From contig JAJBVF010000241.1 of the NCBI GenBank assembly GCA_020859965.1, positions 1 through 5,496 on the forward strand: 5,496 bases of DNA. The letters are read 5' to 3'. This document shows, in pieces, positions 1 to 5,496 of this stretch. A program made the translations under genes and the position numbers. Numbering within the stretch: the first letter of the stretch is position 1; each line of letters opens with the position of its first letter. Source of the DNA: Clostridiales bacterium. GTDB taxonomy: Bacteria > Bacillota > Clostridia > Lachnospirales > Lachnospiraceae. The notes under the pieces were generated by a model. The model had not been told where the DNA came from. It worked only from the letters and a program-made list of their open reading frames with translations, and did no database searches.

Positions 1-872
1 CCGGCCTCCATCGCCTGAGAAGAAATATAGCCGCTACCTGGAATCGAAAACAGGGTTGCCGTGATCAGCGCACCGGAAAACAGGCCCGGAAGCGACGAGC
101 CGATGATCGTCACCAGCGGAATCAGCGTATTGCGAAATGCATGGTGATAAATGACCTTACTTTCCGAGAGTCCTTTTGCGCGCGCGGTGCGGATATAGTC
201 TGAATTCAGGACTTCCAGCATATTTGTACGGGTATAGCGCATCAGGGATCCAATGGATACGATCACCAAGGTAAGGATCGGGAGCACCAGATGATAAGCC
301 ATATCCCAGAATTTTCCCCAGGAATCCAGCTGTGCATAATTTCTGCCTACCAGACCTGTCAGGTCAAACCAGCCAAGCTTCACAGAAAAGATCAGCTTCA
401 GCAAAGCCGCAAAAAAGAAAGTCGGAAGTGACATACCGATCAGTGAGACTGTGGTGATCGCATAATCGGTCTTGGAATACTGTCTGACCGCTGCGATCAC
501 TCCAAAAGGAATCGCGATCAGCAGTTCCAGAAGAAAAGCAGCACCGGCCATCGCCACGGATACCGGAATTACTTCAAAGAATTTTTCTGTAACGGGAACG
601 GTAAACTTCCAGCTGTCGCCGAAATTGCCGCGCACTGCCTGTGCGCACCATCCGATGAAGCCCTGGATGATTCCCTTATCCAGCCCATATTGGGCATTCA
701 GCTGTTCCAGCCATTCCTCATAGGTTTTTGATCCCGGCGTGGTCGACCGCTGCATCGCCATTGACTCCACATAAGAAGTAGGCAGACAGCGCATCAGAGC
801 GTAGATGATAAAGGCCACCAGAATCAGGATCAAAACGGATAACAAGATACGCTTAATAATGTATTTTCGCAT
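1..872 (-). CDS. ABC transporter permease, DppB/OppB type (3' end cut by window)
   Basis: This is the inner-membrane permease of a peptide/nickel-type (family 5) ABC importer, which forms half of the translocation channel. The frame is open from ATG 872-870 to the left edge, giving 290 residues; the family is usually about 310-340, so only the last few tens of residues are missing. It begins MRKYIIKRILLSVLILI, a first membrane helix at about residues 8-28. An extracytoplasmic stretch follows (about 30-100) with the family-like QYGLDKGI and GNFGDS segments. Further hydrophobic helices lie at about 103-128, 137-165, 191-211 and 249-275. The EAA loop that contacts the ATPase is clear at about 224-253, with DYIRTARAKGLSESKVIYHH and then FRNTLIPL. 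The start is fixed by an AGGAGG site four bases upstream. It follows the binding-protein gene on the same strand after a 223-bp spacer, so it is probably co-transcribed. Which peptide or metal it carries cannot be told from this sequence. Confidence 0.95.
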   Translation of the reverse strand, partial: MRKYIIKRILLSVLILILVAFIIYALMRCLPTSYVESMAMQRSTTPGSKTYEEWLEQLNAQYGLDKGIIQGFIGWCAQAVRGNFGDSWKFTVPVTEKFFEVIPVSVAMAGAAFLLELLIAIPFGVIAAVRQYSKTDYAITTVSLIGMSLPTFFFAALLKLIFSVKLGWFDLTGLVGRNYAQLDSWGKFWDMAYHLVLPILTLVIVSIGSLMRYTRTNMLEVLNSDYIRTARAKGLSESKVIYHHAFRNTLIPLVTIIGSSLPGLFSGALITATLFSIPGSGYISSQAMEA

Positions 873-875
873 ACT

Positions 876-910
876 GCCTCCTCTTTGTTATTATCAATCG
901 AGCAGGAGGC
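876..910 (-). promoter_or_regulatory. Possible anti-Shine-Dalgarno pairing in front of the permease gene
   Basis: On the minus strand the ribosome-binding site of the permease reads AGGAGGC (882-876). The segment GCCTCCT (910-904), about 20 nt upstream, is its perfect 7-nt complement, so the leader RNA could fold and hide the site. The same upstream segment is also most of one arm of the 10-bp hairpin at 899-930, so the two folds exclude each other. This is visible base complementarity only; a regulatory role is inferred. Confidence 0.35.
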
Positions 911-930
911 GGCTTATCGACTCCTGCTCG
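899..930. repeat. 10-bp perfect inverted repeat (hairpin) in permease leader
   Basis: The arms CGAGCAGGAG (899-908) and CTCCTGCTCG (921-930) are perfect reverse complements around a 12-base loop. In the minus-strand transcript the hairpin ends 26 nt before the permease ATG. No T run follows, so it is not a standard intrinsic terminator. Its GC-rich, repeat-like look and the further palindrome next to it (938-951) suggest it could belong to an interspersed repeat. It could equally set the folding of the permease leader. Confidence 0.6.
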
Positions 931-937
931 CTGCGCG

Positions 938-951
938 GGCCGAGTTCGGCC
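938..951. repeat. Short inverted repeat GGCCGA / TCGGCC
   Basis: Six-base arms GGCCGA (938-943) and TCGGCC (946-951) are separated by two bases, so the realistic hairpin has four or five pairs. It sits directly beside the 899-930 hairpin and adds to the palindromic character of the spacer. No function is evident from the sequence. Confidence 0.35.
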
Positions 952-995
952 TCAACCGCAAAATTTCTTTCCCGACCCTGCGCATCATATACAGT

Positions 996-1034
996 TTCGC
1001 CTGTGTGCGGCCGTCATGGTCACACACAGGCGAA
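996..1034 (-). promoter_or_regulatory. Intercistronic stem-loop between binding protein and permease genes
   Basis: Arms TTCGCCTGTGTG (996-1007) and CACACAGGCGAA (1023-1034) form a perfect 12-bp stem with a 15-nt loop, beginning 62 nt after the stop codon of the binding-protein gene. In the direction of transcription the stem is followed by AACTGTATATG, with no U tract, so it is a poor rho-independent terminator. Stable stem-loops at this place in binding-protein-dependent transport operons are known to protect the upstream message from 3' decay, or to attenuate read-through. That would give much more binding protein than permease. This role is inferred here from position and stability. Confidence 0.5.
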
Positions 1035-1095
1035 TCACCCTTTTGATTCAGTTTAAAACTCTCTGCTCAATTCAGATCGTACAGCGGCCCCTGAA

Positions 1096-3487
1096 TCAGT
1101 TCATCTCAATGGTCTCTACCTCTGACATCCAGCTCCAGTATGGAGTCATATCTGTCGTAATCGTCTCAGTATTAACACGCTCGGTAGAAACAACAAACAT
1201 CTCACTTCTCTGGTAAACCGGAATCTCCACACCCCAGTCCATGATGATCTCCATCGCGCTCTTGTAGAGGCTCTTACGGAAGGTCTGGTCTGTGGTCTGA
1301 CGTGCAGCCAGGATCAGCTCATCCAGTTCTTCATCACTGATCATGTAATAGTTTGTAGAGCCCTCGCTGTGATACAGCTGATACATATCCGGGTCTGTGC
1401 CTGCCTGCCATGCAGCTACCCACAGATCTGCCTCATCAGACTGATATGCCGCATAAAGCTCGCTTGCGTTTGCATGGTCGTTGATATCAAGCGTGATGCC
1501 GATTGAAGCCAGAGCCTCAGATGCATTACTCAGAAGCAGGAAAGACGGATGATCACCGCTTCCGCTTGCGCCGATGTGTACGGTATAGGTCAGAGAAGCG
1601 CCTTCCGGAGCAGCCGTGATCACGCCATCTTCAACCGTATAGCCGGCTGCCTCAAAGTAACCAAGCGCTGCTTCCAATGCAGCCGCATACTTGTCGTCTA
1701 CACTCATATCATCGGTATAGATTGCATTACCATTTACATCTACAGAATAAGCTACCTGATAGCCATCGTCTGTCACCTGCGGAGCAGCCCAGCTCGTATT
1801 GGAAATCGGATAGTTTACAATCGATGCGGTCTCACCGTAATAAGAATCGACAGATTCATCACGATAAACAGCAAGGATCGTGCCAAGTGCCTTTCTCAAA
1901 GCCTTGGACTCATCCGAAGCAGGGTCATCTCCAACCTTCACACGGTTCGCGCTGATACCGATATAGCCATAACCACGGAAGTCGTACAGATAAGTCGTGA
2001 TCGTCTCACCGGTCAGTTCTCCATCTGCATTGTTGCCTTTGATCTCATCCGCTCTCTCAGCAGAATAAGACGGATCCGCGATATCAATTGTGCCGGTCGT
2101 GATACCGGAAACCTTATCATCCTCAGAAGTAATCTCTACAAAGTTCAGATATTTGGTAGCCGGCTCGCCCTTGAAATAGTACGGGTTCGCTTCCATATAA
2201 ACAACGCCATTGGAATATTCATTAAAGATATACGGACCTGCACCCATCGGAGAGGTTGTCTTTTCCTTGATGCCGCTCAGATCACCTTTGGTGAAACCGA
2301 AGGAATTGTTGTCATAATCATACAGACTCTCGTCTCCATAGTAAGCCATCGGTACGATCTGAATTGCCAGCTGATAGATAAAGGTCGCATCCAACTCAGA
2401 AGTGGTAACTTCCATGCTGTAATCGCCTGTACGAACGATACCGGAGATAGAATCCGCGGAATTCTCCGTCGAGATACCTACCGTGTAAGCACTGTCAAGG
2501 TAGGTAAACAGTCCGCTTGAAGCAGCCTCTGTGTCGCTCATAGTCACATAATCCGTCACACCACTCTCATCCGCATAGGAAGCTGTCATATTTGCCCAGT
2601 AATCTGCTGTGGTCGGATATACGCCGTTTGCCATATCATAGGTATTGCCAAGGACATCCTCAAACAGTCCATCGTCATTGATGCCGTTCGCAAATCCCCA
2701 CATTACCATACCAAATGCAACCTGCAGCCCTTCATTTGCGGAGATTTCTTCCGCCGTGCTGCCGATATAGGAAGCATAGTCGTCATCCAGATAGTTGGTC
2801 AGACAATAGTCCACGATCGACTGCGCGAATGCTGCTCCCGCTGCAGGAAGGCCTTCGCTCCAGAACGCGGTCTGCTGCTCTTCCGTCCAATAAGTAAAGT
2901 CTGTGTTGTCCTCACCCGCTGCAATCAGGAGATTGTAGAGAGAGTCCATACCGCTGCGGTACTCTTCCAGACCAACGATCGGACAGGAATACAGCGTCGT
3001 AGATCCGTCATAGGTCGGATCCAGATATACATACATAGCGAAAATCACATCATCGATGTCGGCATAGGTGCCGTCCGAGAACTGAATGTCATCACGCATG
3101 TTCACAGCATAGGTAACCGTGCCGTCTTCATTCTCCGTGATCACAATATCAGATGTGCCATAATACGTGTAGTCTGTGCCATTGTAGCTGCGAGTCTCAC
3201 CCTCAATGCCGTTCAGCACCGGATCTCCCACACGGTCTACATACATCACATATGCCTGCGTCATGTCAGTGACATTTACGTCATCCACACTCGCTGCAAA
3301 AAACGGGGAAAACTTCTGCTCAAGTCCGGTCACAGAAGCGACCAGAGTCTCGCCGTCTGTGCTCTCTGCACTGACTTCTGTCTCCGTCTCAGCCCCCCCC
3401 ATCTTCAGCCAAAGCGCCCATCGGAAGCGCCAAAACCATAGATGCAGTAAGAGCCATTGACAGGAACTGTCTGATTCTTCTTTTCAT
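1096..3487 (-). pseudogene. Family-5 ABC transporter substrate-binding protein, frameshifted at a G8 tract
   Basis: This is the extracytoplasmic receptor of the peptide-type importer whose permease follows. ATG 3487-3485 has AGGAGG ten bases upstream and opens a signal peptide: MKRRIR, a hydrophobic core, and an ALA cleavage site at residues 25-27. After EDGGG this frame hits TGA at 3389-3391. The body continues one frame over, from within the run of eight G (3393-3400) to TGA 1096-1098. With seven G the product would be 796 residues: secretion signal 1-27, an acidic linker, and then the SBP_bac_5-like body. Recognisable landmarks, in repaired numbering, are VTYAVNMRDDIQFSDGTYAD (from about 124) and GAGPYIFNEYSNGVVYMEAN (from about 415). 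The C-terminal lobe has DLWVAAWQAGTDPDMYQLYH and a final EIPVYQRSEMFVV. At about 796 residues it is longer than the usual 500-600, because of an acidic insertion at about 173-346. No lipobox cysteine is present. The ATG inside the tract (3402-3400) has no ribosome-binding site and would give an unexported protein. It is either a real frameshift, a phase-variable gene or a base-calling error; the 767 intact codons after the tract favour a gene under selection. Confidence 0.88.
3393..3400 (-). repeat. Homopolymer G8 (C8 on + strand) at the signal peptide/body junction
   Basis: Eight consecutive C on the plus strand read as GGGGGGGG in the gene, right after the GAT codon for residue 29. Seven or ten G would join the signal peptide to the body in frame; eight puts TGA two codons after the second GGG. 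Runs of this length slip during replication and are also a common site of sequencing miscounts, so the count should be treated as uncertain. Confidence 0.9.
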
Positions 3488-3497
3488 ACTTAATTAT

Positions 3498-3503
3498 CCT
3501 CCT
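3498..3503 (-). promoter_or_regulatory. Ribosome-binding site of the binding-protein gene
   Basis: AGGAGG lies ten bases upstream of ATG 3487-3485. It is the only good site in the area and shows that translation starts with the signal peptide, not at the later ATG 3402-3400, which marks the longest uninterrupted frame. Confidence 0.85.
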
Positions 3504-3558
3504 TTGGAATTTATCCCACAAACAACAAATCCAGCTGTTTTCTGAATAAAATCTCTCT

Positions 3559-3577
3559 TGAAAATGATGCATTTTCA
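3559..3577. promoter_or_regulatory. Dyad TGAAAAT-N5-ATTTTCA in the leader of the binding-protein gene
   Basis: Perfect 7-base arms (3559-3565 and 3571-3577) flank a five-base centre. The dyad lies about 25-40 nt downstream of the predicted transcription start and 70-90 nt upstream of the ATG. It has the size and symmetry of an operator for a dimeric regulator and could also form a weak AU-rich RNA hairpin. I do not recognise it as the site of a named regulator. Confidence 0.35.
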
Positions 3578-3607
3578 TCCGGATTGTCGCTTTTTAAGAA
3601 TAAATTC

Positions 3608-3636
3608 AGTATAGTACAGCACCGCAAAAAAGTCAA
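3608..3636 (-). promoter_or_regulatory. Sigma-A type promoter of the transporter operon
   Basis: On the minus strand TTGACT (3636-3631) and TATACT (3613-3608) are separated by exactly 17 bases, close to the TTGACA/TATAAT consensus. Transcription would start near 3601, leaving a leader of about 113 nt before ATG 3487. The -35 box overlaps the TGA stop of the upstream membrane-protein gene, so the transporter operon has its own promoter although the upstream genes run in the same direction. Confidence 0.8.
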
Positions 3637-4187
3637 TTTTTATCTTTCTTCTCTTCCCATTCCAGTTTCAAAACCTGTTTTCGCAACAATATTGCAAATG
3701 TCAGTCCAACTGCCTCTGCCAGAATGTACAGTACCGCACCCAGGATACTTCCATCATACTGGCTTTTCCAGAACAGGTTTACCAGCTCTCCCGCAACGGC
3801 AGCAGCAGAAAAAACCGCCGTCAGCGATGCCCGGAAAGGAAGTGCTTCTACGCTCTTTTTGTAAACATGCTCCGGCACTGTCTCTCCACCGTCCGCCAGT
3901 GTGTAATTTCACCAGACGAGGGACACCGAAGCAGCAAGCGCGGCGACATATGGGAGCAACACCCAGGCACGCCCGTTCATCCCCACGTCCGGGACACATC
4001 CCGCTCCGATCTGCGCGGCAAATGCTGCCAGTGAAAGCAGCCAGAGTTTTGTCAAAGACGCTTTCCGCGGACTCTTCCACGCAAACGTCTTTCCCATATA
4101 AACATAGCGCCCGGAAGCATCTTTTTCATACTCATCCAGATAAGCGCGCCTGCCTTTTCTCTTCGGTTCCTGTTGTCGATTTTCCAT
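3633..4187 (-). pseudogene. Small four-helix membrane protein of unknown function, split by in-frame TGA
   Basis: Two open stretches lie in the same frame, separated only by TGA 3911-3909. The first has 92 codons (4187-3912) and ends SVSLVW. Without the stop, reading continues NYTLADGGETVPEHVYKK and on to TGA 3635-3633, giving a product of about 184 residues. The N-terminus is basic and polar (MENRQQEPKRKGRRAYLDEY, then GRYVYMGKTFAW). Four hydrophobic segments follow, at about 47-67, 74-92, 120-140 and 147-168, with a charged tail LRKQVLKLEWEEKKDKN. The halves complement each other: two helices, a polar loop, two helices, so one gene is the simplest reading. I know no function for it; the architecture resembles unnamed integral membrane proteins of Clostridia. 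A weak GAGAGG lies 13 bases before ATG 4187. The second half could restart at GTG 3878-3876, which has GGAG five bases upstream. The stop may be a real nonsense mutation, read-through, or a sequence error. Confidence 0.72.
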
Positions 4188-4261
4188 TCTTCTGAATATT
4201 CCTCTCTTAACCGCTCAAGTCCCATGATTTCAGGGGCAAAAGTCCGACTCCATGACACATT

Positions 4262-5496
4262 TTACGCAATCCCCGTCAGATCAAATCCGGCAAGCCATTC
4301 CTTTGCTTCCGCGCACACTCCGCGCAGGCAGGATTCATCAAACGGGCTTTCCAGTCCCGCGTTTGCCAGAAGTTCGGTAAATACGCGGCTGCCGCCCTGC
4401 TTTGTATAAGCCATATAGTGTGACCAGGTGTCCGGAATCGACACATGCGCTGCATCCGGCTCCTGCTCCCGAAGCTCCTTTTGCATCATCGCCCAGAATT
4501 CCAGCGACACCGTCTGCGCCAGACAGTAATCAATATAATAGAACGGGAAGGAATAAATATGATGCTGTCTCTGCCAGCCCTCACCTTCCGCATAGAACGG
4601 GATTTCACCATCCAGCTTCATCCATGGCATGTAAATGCCAAGCAGTTCCTTCCAGACACCATGGCGTTCCTTCGGCGTCATGTCCGGCTTTTCATAAACG
4701 ATATGCTGAAAATGGTCGACCATTGTACCATAAGGAATGAAGGTCAGGGCTCCGGAAAGATGGCTGTACAGGAATTTGCGCGTGTCTTCTCCGTGGAAAC
4801 GCCCCCTCGCTTCGCTCGACGGCAGGTCGCCAGCCCCATTTCGATACGCTTCGCGTGGGGCTGGCTCAAAAAATCCTTCTGCCCACGGCCAGGAAAGAAA
4901 TTCCATTGACATCGAGTGCACCTCACACGCTTCCATGCCAGGCCAGCAGGTCGACATCGGCACACGGTCACGGTTCATATAATAAGCAAAGGCGTGTCCC
5001 GCCTCATGTGTCACAACCTCAACATCATGCTGCGTTCCATTAAAATTTGCGAAAATAAACGGCACGCCATAATCCGGAATACTGGTGCAGTAGCCGCCGC
5101 CCTCTTTTCCTTCCTTGCTCAATACATCCAGCAGATCATTGTCAAGCATCATGCGGAAAAAGGCGCTGGTTTCCGGTGAAAGCCCGTCATAGAATTTTCT
5201 GCCCTGCTCCAGGATTTCTTCCGGCGTACCGCATGGTTTTGGATTCCCGGAGCGGAATTCCAGCGCATTGTCGGCAAAACTCATCGGATACTCTTTCCCC
5301 AGACGTTTTGCCTGTTCCCGGTAAATCTCATCCGCCACCGGCACCAGGTATTCCCTTACTGCTTTGCGGAACTGCTCGACATCTTTTTTGGTATAACAGT
5401 TTCTTCCCATCCGGTAATAGCCAAGCTCTGTATATCCCTCATACCCGAGCTTTTTCCCCATCTCGTCTCTTAAATGCACCAGCTCATCATAGATAC
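4262..5496 (-). CDS. pepF: M3B family oligoendopeptidase, PepF type (5' end cut by window)
   Basis: This is a cytoplasmic zinc metallopeptidase that trims oligopeptides. The frame is open from the right edge to TAA 4264-4262, giving 410 visible residues; the family usually has about 550-600, so roughly the first third is missing. In visible numbering the zinc motif VVTHEAGHAFAYYMNRD has HEAGH at 163-167 (5008-4994), giving two histidine ligands and the catalytic glutamate. The third ligand is expected in CEVHSMSMEFLSWPW, about 24 residues on. Family-like flanks are SIPDYGVPFIFANFNGT before the site, and FLYSHLSGALTFIPYGTMVD and HHIYSFPFYYIDYCLAQTV after it. The latter supplies the substrate-binding Tyr and His of M3 enzymes. 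Between GFF and HGEDTRKF there is a 24-residue insert (about 210-233) encoded by a palindromic repeat, where relatives go almost directly from FF to EDT. The frame is intact, so the protein is probably made. The gene lies 74 bp upstream of the membrane-protein gene on the same strand. Its role in degrading imported peptides together with the transporter is inferred. Confidence 0.93.
   Translation of the reverse strand, partial: IYDELVHLRDEMGKKLGYEGYTELGYYRMGRNCYTKKDVEQFRKAVREYLVPVADEIYREQAKRLGKEYPMSFADNALEFRSGNPKPCGTPEEILEQGRKFYDGLSPETSAFFRMMLDNDLLDVLSKEGKEGGGYCTSIPDYGVPFIFANFNGTQHDVEVVTHEAGHAFAYYMNRDRVPMSTCWPGMEACEVHSMSMEFLSWPWAEGFFEPAPREAYRNGAGDLPSSEARGRFHGEDTRKFLYSHLSGALTFIPYGTMVDHFQHIVYEKPDMTPKERHGVWKELLGIYMPWMKLDGEIPFYAEGEGWQRQHHIYSFPFYYIDYCLAQTVSLEFWAMMQKELREQEPDAAHVSIPDTWSHYMAYTKQGGSRVFTELLANAGLESPFDESCLRGVCAEAKEWLAGFDLTGIA
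4796..4867. repeat. GC-rich palindromic element inserted in frame in the peptidase gene
   Basis: The 72-base segment encodes the extra residues EPAPREAY...SSEARGRF of the peptidase. It contains a perfect 10-bp inverted repeat, GCCAGCCCCA (4829-4838) and TGGGGCTGGC (4856-4865), with a 17-base loop containing CGCTTCGCG. A second part at 4801-4828 is rich in CGCTTCGCTCGACGG-type sequence. Length (72 or 75 bases), no stop in the peptidase frame, and placement in a loop between conserved blocks are what an intragenic palindromic element needs to be tolerated. The composition differs from the flanking gene. A short TTT lies on both sides and could be a target duplication, but three bases is weak evidence. 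No second copy is present in this window, so calling it an interspersed family is inference. Confidence 0.7.

Larger units (their letters stand above)
873..1095. other. 223-bp non-coding spacer rich in palindromes
   Basis: I see no credible gene here on either strand; the open frames on the plus strand lack ribosome-binding sites and protein-like composition. The spacer holds three inverted repeats (899-930, 938-951, 996-1034). A long-range 8-bp repeat, TGATTCAG at 1044-1051 with CTGAATCA at 1091-1098, overlaps the binding-protein stop codon with a 39-base gap. The permease ribosome-binding site lies at 876-883. Spacers inside such operons are usually shorter, so part of this may be an inserted repeat. 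No convincing promoter for the permease was found. Confidence 0.6.

Noticed and set aside
980..1000. Possible extended -10 (TGTATATGAT) for a separate permease promoter
   Set aside because: No acceptable -35 sequence lies 16-18 bases upstream on the minus strand; that position falls in the 12-bp stem-loop.
1044..1098. 8-bp inverted repeat TGATTCAG / CTGAATCA spanning the binding-protein stop codon
   Set aside because: The 39-base gap and modest AT-rich arms make a stable hairpin unlikely; it is noted only within the spacer description.
1549..2520. 323-codon open frame on the plus strand
   Set aside because: It lies wholly inside and opposite the binding-protein body, has no ribosome-binding site, and its product is low-complexity in Ile, Arg and Cys without domain-like blocks. 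It is a shadow of the real gene.
3754..4080. 108-codon minus-strand frame with many Cys and Arg
   Set aside because: It is out of frame with the four-helix protein, has no ribosome-binding site, and its composition is typical of an alternative frame.
3584..4195. 203-codon plus-strand open frame opposite the membrane protein
   Set aside because: Its translation is rich in Pro, Arg, His and Ser and not protein-like, and the minus-strand frame shows coherent membrane helices. The plus frame is taken as a shadow.
4052..4258. Minus-strand frame continuing from the peptidase stop (VSWSRTFAPEIMGLERLREE)
   Set aside because: The first 25 residues look protein-like. However, there is no ribosome-binding site before GTG 4258 or ATG 4225, and the rest overlaps the membrane-protein gene out of frame. 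It is too weak to call a gene.
4188..4261. Terminator between the peptidase and membrane-protein genes
   Set aside because: No stem followed by a T run was found in the 74-bp gap, so read-through is the default expectation.
1..5496. CRISPR array, tRNA, rRNA or transposase
   Set aside because: No regularly spaced repeats, no cloverleaf-like or rRNA-like sequence, and no transposase motifs were seen on either strand.

Overview
The window reads as part of a Clostridia (Firmicutes) chromosome, most likely a gut-type Lachnospiraceae relative. This is inferred from the strong AGGAGG ribosome-binding sites, a sigma-A type promoter, roughly 50% GC, and protein styles I associate with that family. 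I could not search a database, so the genus is left open. All real genes lie on the minus strand, so the biological order runs from the high coordinates to the low ones.

Layout in transcription order. (1) 5496-4262: the C-terminal part of an M3B oligoendopeptidase (PepF type) with an intact HEAGH zinc site. It carries a 24-residue in-frame insert encoded by a GC-rich palindromic element (4796-4867). (2) 4187-3633: a small four-helix membrane protein of unknown function, split by an in-frame TGA at 3909-3911. (3) 3636-3608: a near-consensus promoter whose -35 box overlaps the stop codon of gene 2. It is followed by a roughly 110-nt leader containing a small dyad. (4) 3487-1096: a family-5 peptide/nickel-type ABC transporter substrate-binding protein. 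A run of eight G separates its signal peptide from its body by one reading-frame step. (5) 1095-873: a 223-bp spacer with several GC-rich inverted repeats. (6) 872-1: the N-terminal 290 residues of the cognate DppB/OppB-type permease, running off the window.

Genes 4 and 6 form the start of a typical oligopeptide/dipeptide uptake operon (binding protein, then permease). The second permease and ATPases are presumably beyond the left edge. The cytoplasmic oligopeptidase upstream fits a peptide-utilisation neighbourhood, although it is separated from the transporter by its own promoter.

The most notable points are the palindromic repeat that has become protein-coding inside the peptidase, the G8 tract that decides whether the binding protein is exported, and an in-frame stop in the membrane protein. 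The last two could be real (phase variation, pseudogenisation) or base-calling errors. The permease leader also contains two mutually exclusive RNA pairings, one of which would hide the ribosome-binding site.
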